DNA of 64,000 bases from Andreprevotia lacus DSM 23236 (GTDB taxonomy: Bacteria > Pseudomonadota > Gammaproteobacteria > Burkholderiales > Chitinibacteraceae). Location of the stretch: assembly GCF_900176275.1 (NCBI RefSeq), contig NZ_FWXD01000002.1, positions 106,917 through 170,916 of the forward strand. The letters are read 5' to 3'. The first letter of the stretch is position 1. Every line of letters begins with the position of its first letter. Position numbers and translations under genes: made by a program. The notes under the pieces were generated by a model, which was not told the origin of the DNA, made no database searches, and saw only the letters and a list, made by a program, of their open reading frames with translations. This document shows, piece after piece, positions 18,127-29,900 of the stretch.

Positions 18127-18966
18127 ATGACGAAAAATATCGGCAAACTCAGTGCGACTGCGTTTACGCAGTTGGTGCTGGCGCTGTTCACCCTGATCTC
18201 GATGTTCCCCATCGTACTGATCATCATCAACGCGTTCAAAAGCCGCGATGGCATCTTCGACAACCCGATGGCCTTACCGACCAGTGAAACCTTCTCGCTG
18301 GTGGGCTTTCACAAGGTGCTCGACAAGTCGCCGTTCCTGCACTTTTTTGAAAACAGCCTGATCGTCACCGTCGGCTCGCTGGTGCTGATCCTGCTGTTCG
18401 CAGCCATGGCTGCGTGGGCGCTGTCCGAATACAAGTTCAAGGGCAGCCGCTGGCTGGCTGTCTATCTTGCCTTCGGCATCATGGTGCCGATCCGTCTGGG
18501 GACGGTGTCCATCCTGCAACTGGCCGTACAGTTCAACCTCGTCAACACGCTGACCATCCTGGTGCTGGTGTATGTGGCGCAGGGCCTGCCGCTGGCCATC
18601 ATGATCCTGTCCGAGTTCATGCAGCAGATACCCAAGGAGCTGAAGGAGGCCGCGCGTTGCGATGGCGTGGGCGAGTTCAAGATCTTTTTCCAGATCATCC
18701 TGCCGTTGATCCGTCCGGCAGTGGCTACCGTGGCCGTGTTCACCATGGTGCCGATCTGGAATGACCTGTGGTTCCCGCTGATTCTGGCGCCGGGTGAAGA
18801 AACGCAGACCGTCACCTTGGGCGTGCAGCAATTCATCGGCCAGTACGTGACCGACTGGAATGCCGTGCTGGCCTCGCTGTCGCTCGCCGTGGCCCCTGTG
18901 CTGCTGATGTACATCTTTGCCTCGCGCCAACTGATCCGCGGTATTACCGCTGGTGCCGTCAAATAA
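18127..18966 (+). CDS. Sugar ABC transporter permease, MalG/UgpE type
   Basis: A 279-residue permease with about six membrane helices. Its EAA loop reads EAARCDGVGEFKIFFQIILP near residue 172-191. It pairs with the upstream permease to form the channel heterodimer. ATG 18127 has AAGGAG upstream. The ATPase gene begins 19 bp after its stop codon. Confidence 0.92.
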   Translation: MTKNIGKLSATAFTQLVLALFTLISMFPIVLIIINAFKSRDGIFDNPMALPTSETFSLVGFHKVLDKSPFLHFFENSLIVTVGSLVLILLFAAMAAWALSEYKFKGSRWLAVYLAFGIMVPIRLGTVSILQLAVQFNLVNTLTILVLVYVAQGLPLAIMILSEFMQQIPKELKEAARCDGVGEFKIFFQIILPLIRPAVATVAVFTMVPIWNDLWFPLILAPGEETQTVTLGVQQFIGQYVTDWNAVLASLSLAVAPVLLMYIFASRQLIRGITAGAVK

Positions 18967-18985
18967 GTTTTGGAGTAGCTGAAAA

Positions 18986-20113
<1,128 letters not shown>

Positions 20114-20134
20114 TCTGCAACTGGTCAGTCATGC

Positions 20135-20162
20135 AAAAGGCCCGCGTTAGCGGGCCTTTTTG
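20135..20162 (+). terminator. Terminator of the sugar ABC operon
   Basis: AAAAGGCCCG / CGGGCCTTTTT hairpin with a 6-nt loop. It separates the operon from the convergent chemotaxis operon and may act in both directions. Confidence 0.85.
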
Positions 20163-20197
20163 CTGCTGGTGCGCGGGGTCACATATGGTCGCAGCGC

Positions 20198-21460
20198 TCA
20201 GCGATTGTTGAAACGCGGCAACGCATGCGCGCCGCGCAGTTCGCGCAGGTTGCGGTGATGGCCCTTGAGCCATTGCGGCAGTTCTTCGGCAGGCATGGGC
20301 TTGGCGATCAGGAAACCCTGGCCGAGCGCACAGCCCGAATCCTGCAGCAAGCGCCAGTCGTCCAGCGTTTCTATGCCCTCGGCCACCGAGACCAGATCGA
20401 GCCGGCTGGCCATGTCCAGCGCCGATTGCAGGATCACGCGCAGGTGGTGGCGTTCATGCGCGCCGTGCACGAAGGAGCGGTCGATTTTCAGCTCGGTGAA
20501 CGGGATGCGTGCCAGCTGCTGCATCGATGAAAAACCGGTGCCGTAGTCGTCGATGGACAGGCCAAAACCCTTGAGCCGCAGCCGCGCCAGCGTGCCCAGC
20601 GCCATGCCCAGATTGGCGACCACCGAGCTTTCGGTGATTTCCCACACCACCTGATCGGCCGGCAGCGCGTGCTGGTCGAGCATGTCCGATACCTCGGGCA
20701 CGAAGCTGGTTGAATCCAGCAGCCGCGGCGACAGGTTGATGGCCACCGAGAGCCGCAAGCCGCGCTTGTTCCACGCGGCGGCCTGCGCCAGCGATTTCTC
20801 GGTGATGGCCAGCGTGAGCGCGTAAATCAGCCCTTCCTGCTCGGCAAGCGGGATGAAACGGTCGGGCGGGATCATGCCCAGGCTAGGGTGGTGCCAGCGC
20901 GCCAATGCCTCCACGCCCTTGATCATGCCGGTGCGCATGTCCACCTTGGGTTGGAAGTAGGGCACGATATCGCCACTCTTGATGGCCTGTTCGAGTTCGG
21001 CCGGGCTGACTGGTGTCAGCACGTCCATGGTCTGCGCAAACGACTTGCCGGGCGCGCGGTCATAACGGCTGAAGGCGGTGCGCAGCTGTGCCAGGCTGAG
21101 CGGTTTTTGCAACGCCCCCAACACTGCCAGACCCAGCGCATGCGTCATGGTCTCGACCGAGTTGATCAGCGCGCCTTCCCGGCTGGATGCCACCACGAAA
21201 GGGATGTCGATGCCGCGCTGCTGCAGCTGCTGGATCAGCTCCACGCCATCCATGCCCGGCATTTCCAGATCAATGATCATCAAATTGGGCGGCAGGGTCA
21301 GCATGGCCAGCAGCTCCAGTGCCTCGTTGCCATTGCCAGCCTCGTAGATCAGCGTGATGCCGCACTCACGCGCCAGCATGGCGGTGTGCTGGCGCTGCAC
21401 GGCGCTGTCGTCGACGATGAGCAGCGATTCGATCAGGGGGAGGGGAGTCTCAGCGGCCAT
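20198..21460 (-). CDS. Receiver-EAL protein: chemotaxis-linked c-di-GMP phosphodiesterase
   Basis: A 420-residue protein. The receiver domain (about 12-135) has DDS at 17-19, phosphoacceptor Asp64 in [11 protein letters not shown] and Lys in LQKPLS. The EAL domain (about 165-405) keeps the catalytic motifs: [20 protein letters not shown] and LKIDRSFV, so it should hydrolyse c-di-GMP. It is the last gene of the chemotaxis operon and its start overlaps the end of cheB by 11 bp, so its receiver is a likely substrate of the CheA encoded in the same operon (inference). This would tie chemotactic signals to the c-di-GMP pool. Confidence 0.9.
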   Translation of the reverse strand: MAAETPLPLIESLLIVDDSAVQRQHTAMLARECGITLIYEAGNGNEALELLAMLTLPPNLMIIDLEMPGMDGVELIQQLQQRGIDIPFVVASSREGALINSVETMTHALGLAVLGALQKPLSLAQLRTAFSRYDRAPGKSFAQTMDVLTPVSPAELEQAIKSGDIVPYFQPKVDMRTGMIKGVEALARWHHPSLGMIPPDRFIPLAEQEGLIYALTLAITEKSLAQAAAWNKRGLRLSVAINLSPRLLDSTSFVPEVSDMLDQHALPADQVVWEITESSVVANLGMALGTLARLRLKGFGLSIDDYGTGFSSMQQLARIPFTELKIDRSFVHGAHERHHLRVILQSALDMASRLDLVSVAEGIETLDDWRLLQDSGCALGQGFLIAKPMPAEELPQWLKGHHRNLRELRGAHALPRFNNR

Positions 21461-22544
21461 GGCGTTCTATCACTGCAGGGATGCGGTCCAGCGGGACGAC
21501 TTCGTTCACGCCACCCAGATCGATGGCCTCCTTGGGCATGCCGAACACCACGCAGCTGGCCTCATCCTGCGCATAGGTGGTGGCGCCGGTGTCATGCAGT
21601 TCTTTCAGGCCGCGCGCGCCATCGTCACCCATGCCGGTCATGATGATGCCCACCGCATTGCGCCCGGCTGCCTTGGCTACCGAGCGGAACAACACATCCA
21701 CCGAGGGCCGATGGCGGCTGACCAGCGGGCCATCCACCACCTCGACGTAATACTGGGCCCCGCGGCGTTTCACCACCATATGCTTGCCGCCGGGGGCGAT
21801 CAGCGCCCGTCCGGGCAGGATACGGTCATTATGTTGCGCTTCGCGCACTTCCACTTCGCACAGCGTGTTGAGGCGGTCGGCAAAGCTCTTGGTGAATTTC
21901 TCCGGCATGTGCTGCACGATGACGATGCCGGCGCTGGTGCGCGGTAGCGCGGTGAGTACTACTTCCAGCGCCTGCGTGCCGCCGGTGGAGGTGCCCAGTG
22001 CAATGATCTTCTCGGTGGTGGGCAGATGGGTGGACTTGCCCACCGGGGCTTCCAGCACCGCATCGGCCGTGAGCTTGGGGGCATGCATGCGTTCCTGCGT
22101 CTGGCCCGAAGGCTGCGGGCGCGGCAGCGTGCGCAGTCTGCCCACCTTGGCGATGCCGGCGGCACGGATGGCCGACACCAGATCGGCCGAGCTATCCTGC
22201 AGGAAATCCTTGAGGCCGAGGCTGGGCTTGGTGATCACGCCCACTGCGCCGGCGGCAAACGCCTCCATGGTGATGTCGGCGCCGCGTTCGGTCAGCGTGG
22301 AGCAGATCACCACCGGCGTGGGCCGTTCGGCCATGATTTGCTTGAGGAAGGTGATGCCGTCCATGCGTGGCATTTCGATATCCAGCAACAGCACGTCGGG
22401 CCAGTTGGCCTTCATCTTGGTCATGGCAAAGATGGGGTCCGGCGCGGTGGCGATGACTTCGATATCGCGATGCCGGGCCAGCACATCCTGCATTACCTGC
22501 CGTACTACCGACGAATCGTCAACGATCATTACCTTGATGGTCAT
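21450..22544 (-). CDS. cheB: CheB protein-glutamate methylesterase/deamidase
   Basis: A 364-residue protein. The receiver domain has Asp55 in [12 protein letters not shown], and the C-terminal methylesterase domain has the Ser nucleophile motif GTSTGGTQA, the His-containing QHMPEKFT and Asp in MTGMGDDGA. It removes methyl groups from chemoreceptors when phosphorylated by CheA. The start ATG overlaps the cheD stop as ATGA. A longer open frame upstream crosses cheD in another frame and is not real. Confidence 0.95.
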   Translation of the reverse strand: MTIKVMIVDDSSVVRQVMQDVLARHRDIEVIATAPDPIFAMTKMKANWPDVLLLDIEMPRMDGITFLKQIMAERPTPVVICSTLTERGADITMEAFAAGAVGVITKPSLGLKDFLQDSSADLVSAIRAAGIAKVGRLRTLPRPQPSGQTQERMHAPKLTADAVLEAPVGKSTHLPTTEKIIALGTSTGGTQALEVVLTALPRTSAGIVIVQHMPEKFTKSFADRLNTLCEVEVREAQHNDRILPGRALIAPGGKHMVVKRRGAQYYVEVVDGPLVSRHRPSVDVLFRSVAKAAGRNAVGIIMTGMGDDGARGLKELHDTGATTYAQDEASCVVFGMPKEAIDLGGVNEVVPLDRIPAVIERHGR

Positions 22545-23062
22545 TTGCGTGCGCTCTCTGTGAGTTCTCGTGCGCTCATTTTCTTGTCCATGGCGATACC
22601 GCGGCCACGCCGTATCCAGACGTCGCCGCTGCCTAGGTCGAAACGCAGGTAGCGATAGCCATAGCCGGTGATGTCCTGCACCGCCACCGGAATGCGCAGC
22701 TGCTGCAGCCGGCTGATGGCAAACAGGGCATTGGTTTCGCCTATGCTGGCTTTCTGCGGCTCGGTATCGAATACCCGCCCGCCGCCAAAGACCTTGACTG
22801 CGTAATCCTCGATGCGCGTGCCATGCAGTTTTACCTCGTCCAGCAAGTGCTGCACGGCTTCCTCGCCATAGCGGCCGTCGCGTGTCATTGCCTTGCCGGG
22901 GGTGTGCAGGCGGCTGGGCAGCAAAAAGTGGCACAGCCCGCCCAGCCGGCGTACCGGGTGCCAGAAGGTGATGGCCACGCAGGAGCCCAGCAGCGTTTCG
23001 ACGTGGACATCACCGCTGCCGAAGTAGATTTCACCGGGGTTGACGAAGATGCGCCGGCTCAT
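22541..23062 (-). CDS. cheD: CheD chemoreceptor glutamine deamidase
   Basis: A 173-residue protein with the catalytic pair Cys28 (LLGSCVAI) and His45 (GLCHFLLP), and GRVFD in [10 protein letters not shown]. It deamidates receptor glutamines and helps adaptation. The start overlaps the cheR stop (TGATG) and the stop overlaps the cheB start (ATGA), giving a tightly coupled cheR-cheD-cheB block. Confidence 0.94.
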   Translation of the reverse strand: MSRRIFVNPGEIYFGSGDVHVETLLGSCVAITFWHPVRRLGGLCHFLLPSRLHTPGKAMTRDGRYGEEAVQHLLDEVKLHGTRIEDYAVKVFGGGRVFDTEPQKASIGETNALFAISRLQQLRIPVAVQDITGYGYRYLRFDLGSGDVWIRRGRGIAMDKKMSARELTESARK

Positions 23063-23886
23063 CACGGTGGCTTCCGGTAGATCGACGGTGCATGCATCTG
23101 CAGCGGCAGGGCCATGCCGTGCAGCGATTCGGAATGACCGACCAGCAGCCAGCCGCCGGGCTTGAGGTGCTGCGTGACCGACTGCACCACCTGCGTCTTG
23201 GTGGGCATGTCGAAATAGATGATGACGTTGCGCAGGAAAATCACATCGAACTTGGCAAACTGCTTGGGCAGCGCGGTCAGGTTCATCTGGCTGAACTGCA
23301 CGCGCTCGCGCAGGCGCTGCTCCACCATGAACTGGCCAGCATAGTTGCCATTGCCGCGCAGGCAATAGCGCTTGAGATATTCCGGCGGAATGTGCTCGCC
23401 ACGCGCCATCGGGTAGACGCCACGCCGCGCAAAGCGCAGCACGCGCTGGCTGATGTCCGATGCGCAGATTTCCCACGGTGCATCGTGCCGCTCGGCATCG
23501 AGCAGCATGGCGATGGAATAGGCCTCTTCACCGGTCGAACTGGCCGCACTCCAGATGCGCAGCGTCTCATTCTGCGGTGCGTGGGCCAGCACCTGCTTGC
23601 GCAGGAAGTCGAAGTGGCGCGGCTCGCGGAAGAAATACGTTTCGTTGGTGGTGATCAGGTCGATGGCACGCTGCCGCTCCTCGGCCTGGTTGGGGGCGGC
23701 AATCACCTCGTAATAGGCGCGGAAGCTCGGCAGCCCCAGCTCGCTCAGCCGCTTGGAAAGGCGGCTGCACAGCAGCGCCTTTTTCGACTGCGGCAGGTGC
23801 ATGCCGATGTGCTGTTTGAACAGCTGCTGGAACAGCCGCATTTCCTCGTCATTGGCGTCCAGCGGCCGGTTGCTTAGTTCTACCAT
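23062..23886 (-). CDS. cheR: CheR chemoreceptor methyltransferase
   Basis: A 274-residue S-adenosylmethionine-dependent methyltransferase. The N-terminal helical domain is at about 10-80, and the catalytic domain carries RIWSAASSTGEEAYSIAM (SAM-binding), FDVIFLRNVIIYFD and GGWLLVGHSESL. It methylates receptor glutamates, opposing CheB. The MCP gene upstream ends 13 bp before its start. Confidence 0.95.
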   Translation of the reverse strand: MVELSNRPLDANDEEMRLFQQLFKQHIGMHLPQSKKALLCSRLSKRLSELGLPSFRAYYEVIAAPNQAEERQRAIDLITTNETYFFREPRHFDFLRKQVLAHAPQNETLRIWSAASSTGEEAYSIAMLLDAERHDAPWEICASDISQRVLRFARRGVYPMARGEHIPPEYLKRYCLRGNGNYAGQFMVEQRLRERVQFSQMNLTALPKQFAKFDVIFLRNVIIYFDMPTKTQVVQSVTQHLKPGGWLLVGHSESLHGMALPLQMHAPSIYRKPP

Positions 23887-23898
23887 TGCCGTTCCCGA

Positions 23899-25425
23899 CT
23901 AGCGCCCGTTGCCGCTGACTTTGAAGAAACGGATCATTTCCTGCAGCTGGATAGCCTGTGCGCTCATTTCCTCGGAGGTAGACGACAGCTCCTCCGACGC
24001 CGAGGCATTCATCTGCGTGGTCTGCGCCAGCTGGCTTACCGCAGTATTGATCTGATCCAGCCCGCTGGTCTGCTCGCGCGAGGCGGCTGAGATTTCCTGC
24101 ACCAGATCGGCAGTCTTGCGGATGGCAGGCACCATCTGGTCGAGCAGCGTGCCGGCACTTTCGGCCATCATCACGCTATTGCTGGCCACCGAGCTGATTT
24201 CCTGTGCCGCTACTTGCGAGCGCTCGGCCAGCTTGCGTACTTCGGCCGCGACCACGGCAAAGCCCTTGCCGTGCTCGCCGGCACGGGCGGCCTCGATGGC
24301 GGCATTGAGTGCCAGCAGATTGGTCTGGTAGGCGATGTCGTCGATGATGCCGATCTTGCCGGCAATCTGGCGCATGGCCTGCACGGTCTGTTTGACCGCA
24401 TCACCGCCTTCGACTGCATCGCCGGCCGATTTGCTGGCCATGCCGTCGGTGATGCGGGCGTTCTCGGAGTTCTGCGATACGGTGGAGGTGATTTCCTCGA
24501 CCGCAGCGCTGGTTTCCTCGACGTTGGCCGCCTGTTCGGAGGCGTTCTGGCTCAGCGCCTGTGCCGAGGCAGAGATTTCCTCGGAGGCCGAGGCCAGCGA
24601 GCTGGCCGAACTGCTCACGTCGCTGATGATGTCGGTGAGCTTGGCGATCATCTGCTTGATGCTGAACAACATCGAGGTGTGATCACCCGGCTTGATGTTC
24701 ACGTTCACGGTGAGGTCACCGTCGGCCACGCGCTGCAGAATGCTCACCGCGTCGGCCGGCTCGCCGCCGACCTGGGCGACGATCATGCGGGTCACCAGCA
24801 GACCGATCACGACCGCAATGATGAAGCCGGCCACCATCAGGCTGATCATGGTGGTGCGTATGGTGCTGGCGACGCGCGACGATTCGTCGTTGATCTGTTT
24901 GGCGGTGGTCGTCTGTATCTCGACCAGCCCATCGACCGTAGCCTCCAGCTTTTCGAACAGCGGTTTGGTTTCCTGGCGTATGGTCTTGTCGGCTTCACTG
25001 CTCTGGCCGGTTTTCAGCTGCTCGACCACTTTTCTCAGCGAAGCGCGGAAGGCGCTGACCTGCGGATCGTAATTGGCAATCAGGCGCTTCTCATCGTCGA
25101 CCAGAAAGGTGTTGCGATAGGCAGTGAACTGGTCGTCAATGACCTTTTCCGACTTCAGGTTTTTCTCTGCCTGCTCGGTGGTATCGGCCTGGGTGTTGAG
25201 CACCAGCATCACGTAGACCCGGCGATACTGCTGGATGGTTTCGCTGCGCACCGCCGTGAGCTGGGCAATGGGCACCAGCCGGTCGGAATACATGCTGCTC
25301 ATCATGTCGTCGACCTGCTGGATCTTTACGATGCCGACGGTGCCGATGACCAGCGATACTGCCGCCACCAGCAAAAAGGTAATGGTGAGCTTGGTGCTCA
25401 ACCGCCATTGCTTGAACCAGTTCAT
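23899..25425 (-). CDS. Methyl-accepting chemotaxis protein (4-helix-bundle sensor), paralogue 1
   Basis: A 508-residue receptor: TM1 at about 11-31, a periplasmic four-helix-bundle ligand domain (about 35-185), TM2 near 190-210, a HAMP-like segment, then the cytoplasmic signalling coil with the conserved hairpin tip [20 protein letters not shown] and adaptation regions rich in Ala/Ser/Glu. The signalling half is almost identical in sequence to that of the MCP at 26031-27689, while the sensor halves differ, which points to duplication. Its C-terminus ends FKVSGNGR without a CheR-tethering pentapeptide. Confidence 0.93.
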   Translation of the reverse strand: MNWFKQWRLSTKLTITFLLVAAVSLVIGTVGIVKIQQVDDMMSSMYSDRLVPIAQLTAVRSETIQQYRRVYVMLVLNTQADTTEQAEKNLKSEKVIDDQFTAYRNTFLVDDEKRLIANYDPQVSAFRASLRKVVEQLKTGQSSEADKTIRQETKPLFEKLEATVDGLVEIQTTTAKQINDESSRVASTIRTTMISLMVAGFIIAVVIGLLVTRMIVAQVGGEPADAVSILQRVADGDLTVNVNIKPGDHTSMLFSIKQMIAKLTDIISDVSSSASSLASASEEISASAQALSQNASEQAANVEETSAAVEEITSTVSQNSENARITDGMASKSAGDAVEGGDAVKQTVQAMRQIAGKIGIIDDIAYQTNLLALNAAIEAARAGEHGKGFAVVAAEVRKLAERSQVAAQEISSVASNSVMMAESAGTLLDQMVPAIRKTADLVQEISAASREQTSGLDQINTAVSQLAQTTQMNASASEELSSTSEEMSAQAIQLQEMIRFFKVSGNGR

Positions 25426-25471
25426 GGTTATTCTCCCCTCGTTGTTCTTGTACTTGCGGGCACACCGCGCA

Positions 25472-26020
25472 TCAGGCTGGCGCGGCGGCCAGCTCTTCGT
25501 TGGTGTTCATGCCGATCAGGGTCGCCATTTCGTCAACGGACAGCACCTGCTGGATGTCGAGCGCAATGACGAAGCGTTCGCCCAGGCTGATCATGCCGTC
25601 GATGAAATCGGCGCGTATCTTGGCGCCAAAGCTGGGGCGCGGCTCGATCTGGCCCGGCTCGACCGACAGTACCTCGTTCACGGCATCGACGATGATGCCC
25701 AGTGCCAGCATCTGGTTTTCCTGCTCGACCTCCAGGATCACGATGCAGGTGCGGCGGCCGATTTCGGTGACGTTGCGACCAAAACGCGCGGCCAGGTCGA
25801 CCACCGGCACCACGGCGCCGCGCAGGTTGATGACGCCGCGCAGAAAGGGCGGCAGCATCGGGATTTCGGTCAGTCCGCCAAACTCGATGATTTCGCGGAT
25901 GTGCTCAATCGGGATCGCGAACAGCTCGCTGCTGAGCGTAAAGGTCAGGAACTGCTGGGTGCCGGGTTGCTCGGCCCCCTGCAAACGGGATGACGCGGCG
26001 GTGGCGGGCAGATTGGACAT
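25472..26020 (-). CDS. cheW: CheW chemotaxis adaptor
   Basis: A 182-residue adaptor linking receptors and CheA. It has the CheW fold with [41 protein letters not shown] and [17 protein letters not shown] 26020 follows GGAGGGAGCC; the frame extends further upstream without a ribosome-binding site. It lies between the two paralogous MCP genes. Confidence 0.94.
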   Translation of the reverse strand: MSNLPATAASSRLQGAEQPGTQQFLTFTLSSELFAIPIEHIREIIEFGGLTEIPMLPPFLRGVINLRGAVVPVVDLAARFGRNVTEIGRRTCIVILEVEQENQMLALGIIVDAVNEVLSVEPGQIEPRPSFGAKIRADFIDGMISLGERFVIALDIQQVLSVDEMATLIGMNTNEELAAAPA

Positions 26021-26030
26021 GGCTCCCTCC

Positions 26031-27689
26031 TCAGAAGCGCGTGAACGACGATTCATCGACCGCGTCATCGCCCGTATCGAGCATGGACGCACGTTTCTGG
26101 TTGCGTGCCGGCGGCGGGGCCGCCTTGCGTGCCGCTGGTGCGGAACGGCGTGCGGGCGCGTGTGATCCACCATTCGATACCTTGAAGAAGCGGATCATTT
26201 CCTGCAGCTGGATGGCTTGCGCGCTCATTTCCTCGGAGGTGGACGACAGTTCCTCCGACGCCGAGGCATTCATCTGTGTAGTCTGCGCCAGCTGGCTCAC
26301 GGCGGTGTTGATCTGATCCAGCCCGCTGGTCTGCTCGCGCGATGCGGCAGAGATTTCCTGCACCAGATCGGCGGTCTTGCGGATCGACGGCACCATCTGG
26401 TCGAGCAGGGTGCCGGCGCGCTCGGCCAGGGTGACGCTGTCGCTGGCGACGGTGCCGATTTCCTGCGCGGCCACTTGCGAGCGCTCGGCCAGCTTGCGCA
26501 CTTCGGCAGCGACCACGGCGAAGCCCTTGCCGTGCTCGCCGGCACGGGCGGCCTCGATGGCGGCATTCAGTGCCAGCAGATTGGTCTGGTAGGCAATGTC
26601 GTCGATGATGCCGATCTTGCCGGCGATCTGGCGCATGGCGCTGACGGTCTGCTTGACCGCATCGCCGCCTTCGACCGCATCGCTGGACGATTTGCTGGCC
26701 ATGCCGTCGGTGATGCGGGCGTTCTCGGAGTTCTGCGATACGGTGGAGGTGATTTCCTCGACCGCGGCACTGGTTTCCTCGACGTTGGCCGCCTGTTCGG
26801 ACGCGTTCTGGCTCAGCGCCTGTGCCGAGGCAGAGATTTCCTCGGATGCCGAGGCCAGCGAGCTGGCCGAGCTGCTGACATCGCTGATGATCTCGGTGAG
26901 TTTGGTGATCATGACCTTGATGCTGAACAGCATCGAGCTGGTATCGCCATCACGCACATTGACATTCACGGTGAGGTCACCATCGGCCACGCGTTGCAGG
27001 ATGTTGACCGCCTCATCCGGCTCGCCGCCGACTTGCCGTGTCACCACACGCGCCAGCAACATGCCCATGCCGACCGACAGCACGATGGCAATGCCGATGG
27101 CGGCCATGGTCCAGGTATTGCTCTGGGCGATGGTGCCAAGATTGACCTTGTTGGCATCATCAGCCTGCTTCTCGTTATCGGTGCTGATGTCGTCCAGCAC
27201 CTTGTCGATCTTGGCGATCAAGCCGCGCAGGTCGCCATTGATCAAGGCTTTGGCTTCGTCTGCCTGGCCGGCTTTCAGGAGCTTGATGGCCTTGTCGGAT
27301 TGGCTCAGGTAATCCTTGAGCAACGGCGCAAAATCCTGGCGCAGTTTGGCCTCGGTCGGAGACGCTTCGGTTTTGGCGTATACGTCCCAGAACTTGTTGA
27401 ACTTTGCGATGTAATCGTCGTAGCGGCCGGCCGAGGCCTGCAAGTCGTCCGGCTTGTCGACCTGGCTCATCATGCGCACCACGGTGCGGGCAGAGGCCAC
27501 CAGACTGACATTGGCGCGCGACAGGCTGCTGATCGCCAGCAAGTTGTTGGTATAGATGCTGGTGCCGCCATCGCCGACCTTCTGGATGTTGTTCAGCGCG
27601 TACAGTCCCAGCAGCAGGGTCAGCAGTGCCGAGAACAGAAAGGCTGTCAGCAGTTTGGTGCCCAGTTTCAAACGTAAGAACCAACCCAT
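26031..27689 (-). CDS. Methyl-accepting chemotaxis protein (4-helix-bundle sensor), paralogue 2
   Basis: A 552-residue receptor with TM1 at about 11-31, a periplasmic four-helix-bundle domain to about 190, TM2 near 195-215, HAMP-like region and the same signalling domain as the MCP at 23899-25425, including the identical tip [20 protein letters not shown]. It carries an extra basic, Ala/Pro-rich C-terminal tail ([20 protein letters not shown]) ending DESSFTRF, which may be a flexible tether for the adaptation enzymes (inference). The cheW gene starts 10 bp after it. Confidence 0.93.
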   Translation of the reverse strand: MGWFLRLKLGTKLLTAFLFSALLTLLLGLYALNNIQKVGDGGTSIYTNNLLAISSLSRANVSLVASARTVVRMMSQVDKPDDLQASAGRYDDYIAKFNKFWDVYAKTEASPTEAKLRQDFAPLLKDYLSQSDKAIKLLKAGQADEAKALINGDLRGLIAKIDKVLDDISTDNEKQADDANKVNLGTIAQSNTWTMAAIGIAIVLSVGMGMLLARVVTRQVGGEPDEAVNILQRVADGDLTVNVNVRDGDTSSMLFSIKVMITKLTEIISDVSSSASSLASASEEISASAQALSQNASEQAANVEETSAAVEEITSTVSQNSENARITDGMASKSSSDAVEGGDAVKQTVSAMRQIAGKIGIIDDIAYQTNLLALNAAIEAARAGEHGKGFAVVAAEVRKLAERSQVAAQEIGTVASDSVTLAERAGTLLDQMVPSIRKTADLVQEISAASREQTSGLDQINTAVSQLAQTTQMNASASEELSSTSEEMSAQAIQLQEMIRFFKVSNGGSHAPARRSAPAARKAAPPPARNQKRASMLDTGDDAVDESSFTRF

Positions 27690-27698
27690 GTTCTTCTC

Positions 27699-29897
27699 CT
27701 AGCGTTCGGTGGTCTTGTTATTGGTAAGCAGGCCGGCGACGGCCGACTGAGTGAGGGAATGCTGTTGCTGTGCGGTCTGCTGCACCAGATGCGGTACGTC
27801 CAGAATCAGCGCCACGCGGCCATCGCCCAGGATGGTCGAGCCGCTGATGCTCTTGATGCCTGAGAACAGGCTGCCCAGCGGCTTGATCACCGCCTGGAAC
27901 TCGCCCAGCAGCCGGTCGACCACCAGGCCGGCGCGTTGCTGGCCGAATTGCACCACCACCAGGCTTTCGCGGTTGTGCTGGATGGGTGGCAGCTCGAACA
28001 GCTCGCGCAGCCGCACAAAGGGCAGCGGTTCGCCACGCAGCTTGACGATGTTGTGCCGCGCGTCGTGGCCGGCGAGGTCGACACACTCGATCACCAGATC
28101 AAGCGGAATCACGAATACTTCGTCGTTCACCATCACCTGGAAGCCGTCGATGATGGCCAGCGTGAGTGGCAGGCGGATGCGCGTGGTGGTGCCCTGGCCG
28201 GCCTGGCTGAGTATTTCCACCTCACCGCGCAAGGATTCGATGTTCTTCTTCACCACATCCATGCCCACGCCACGGCCGGACAGATTGGTGACCTGCTCGG
28301 CGGTCGAGAAGCCGGCTTCGAAAATCAGCCGGAAGATATCCTTCTCGCTCAGATTGTGGTCAGGCGTGACCAGCCCGCGCTCGATGGCCTTGGCGAGGAT
28401 TTTTTCGCGGTTCAACCCGCGCCCGTCGTCGGAGACCTCGATCACGATGCTGCCTGATTCGTGATATGCGTTCAGCCGCAACATGCCGGTGGCGGATTTG
28501 CCGGCCAGCACGCGATCTTCGGTCCCTTCGATGCCGTGATCCATCGAGTTGCGCACGATGTGCATCAAGGGGTCGGCCAGTTTCTCGACCATGCTCTTGT
28601 CGAGTTCTGTTTCAGCACCGGTCACGATCAGTTCGATTTCCTTGCCCAGCTCGCGCGAGATATCGCGTACCACGCGCGGGAAGCGCTGGAACACCTCGCC
28701 GATCGGCACCATGCGCAAGGTGAGCGCCGCATCGCGGATATGCTCGACCAGCACCGAGATGGCCTGCGTGGCTTCCTCGAACTGCGCATCCTTCTTGCGG
28801 TTGGCAATCAGGTTGGCGCCGGCACCGGCAATCACCAGCTCGCCCACCAGGTCGATCAGCTGGTCGAGCTTGCTGACCTCGACCTTGATGAATTTCTGCT
28901 CGTGGCTCTTCTTTTCCTCATTCTGCTTTTGCCGGCTCAGCGCGGCAGACACGACAGGCTCGGGCACCAGCTGTTGCTCGATCAACATCGCACCCAGCGG
29001 CTTCTGGCCGATTTCCTGGCCTTGCTGCTGTTGCAGTGCCTGTTCCAGCTCGACTTCGGTCAGCGCGCCGCCACGCACCAGGATGTCGCCCAGCCGGCCC
29101 GGATCGGGCATCAGCGCGATCAGGGAGATGTATTCGTCGATCTTGGAATGCGGCGGCAGGATGCGGATCTGGCTGTCTTCGCGCACGAAGTCGAACACGC
29201 TCTCGATTTTGGCGCGGTCGGCGTCCGAATCGAAGTCGATCTCGAACCCCAGGTAGCTGGCTTCGGCATCCAGTTGCGACAGCGGCGGCAGGTTGTCGGT
29301 CAGCGTGTGCAGATAGACAATGCGGCCCATCGAGCTGAGGTAGTGCAGAAAGGACAGCGGGTCTAGGCCGTTGCGCAGCACGTCGGGCGAAAAGCGCAGC
29401 GACAAATGCCAGTTGTCGCTGCTGACGCCACCGCTGCCCTCGATCTGCTGCGGGCCTTCTTCCTTGGCGGTCGCTGTCAGTGCGGCAGCGGCAGGGGCTT
29501 CGGCCGGCGGTTCCAGATAGGCGCCCAGCTGCTTTTCCAGCACCACGCGGCGCGCAGCGTCGGGTTCTTCGTTTTCGGTGCGGTTCTGGATGGCATCGAC
29601 CAGTGCACCGATATAGTCGCCGCAATTGAGCAGCAGCGACAGCATGGCATCGTCGATCTGCACCTTGCCGTTGCGCACGCGGTCGAGCACGCTTTCGACG
29701 ATATGGGTGAAGCTGACGATGAGATCAAAGGCAAACAGCCCGGCCGACCCCTTGATGGTGTGGGCGGCGCGGAAAATGGCATTGATGGCTTCGCTGCTGG
29801 CGCCATCGGTTTCGATTTCCAGCAGCGCGTTTTCCATTGCCACCAGCAGTTCACGGGCTTCCTGTACCAGCGCGTCGCGCGCCATGTCCATATCCAT
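27699..29897 (-). CDS. cheA: CheA chemotaxis histidine kinase
   Basis: A 732-residue kinase. The HPt domain at the N-terminus has phosphoacceptor His46 in AAHTIKGSAGLF. A long linker (about 120-330) holds an Ala-rich stretch and a segment resembling a CheY-binding domain. The dimerisation domain begins near IKVEVSKLDQLIDLVGELVI. Kinase boxes are HIVRNSMDHGIE, EVSDDGRGLN and GRGVGMDVVKKN; the C-terminal CheW-like domain carries RAGLVVDRLLGEFQAVIKP. It phosphorylates CheY, CheB and probably the receiver-EAL protein. Confidence 0.95.
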   Translation of the reverse strand: MDMDMARDALVQEARELLVAMENALLEIETDGASSEAINAIFRAAHTIKGSAGLFAFDLIVSFTHIVESVLDRVRNGKVQIDDAMLSLLLNCGDYIGALVDAIQNRTENEEPDAARRVVLEKQLGAYLEPPAEAPAAAALTATAKEEGPQQIEGSGGVSSDNWHLSLRFSPDVLRNGLDPLSFLHYLSSMGRIVYLHTLTDNLPPLSQLDAEASYLGFEIDFDSDADRAKIESVFDFVREDSQIRILPPHSKIDEYISLIALMPDPGRLGDILVRGGALTEVELEQALQQQQGQEIGQKPLGAMLIEQQLVPEPVVSAALSRQKQNEEKKSHEQKFIKVEVSKLDQLIDLVGELVIAGAGANLIANRKKDAQFEEATQAISVLVEHIRDAALTLRMVPIGEVFQRFPRVVRDISRELGKEIELIVTGAETELDKSMVEKLADPLMHIVRNSMDHGIEGTEDRVLAGKSATGMLRLNAYHESGSIVIEVSDDGRGLNREKILAKAIERGLVTPDHNLSEKDIFRLIFEAGFSTAEQVTNLSGRGVGMDVVKKNIESLRGEVEILSQAGQGTTTRIRLPLTLAIIDGFQVMVNDEVFVIPLDLVIECVDLAGHDARHNIVKLRGEPLPFVRLRELFELPPIQHNRESLVVVQFGQQRAGLVVDRLLGEFQAVIKPLGSLFSGIKSISGSTILGDGRVALILDVPHLVQQTAQQQHSLTQSAVAGLLTNNKTTER

Positions 29898-29900
29898 ACG

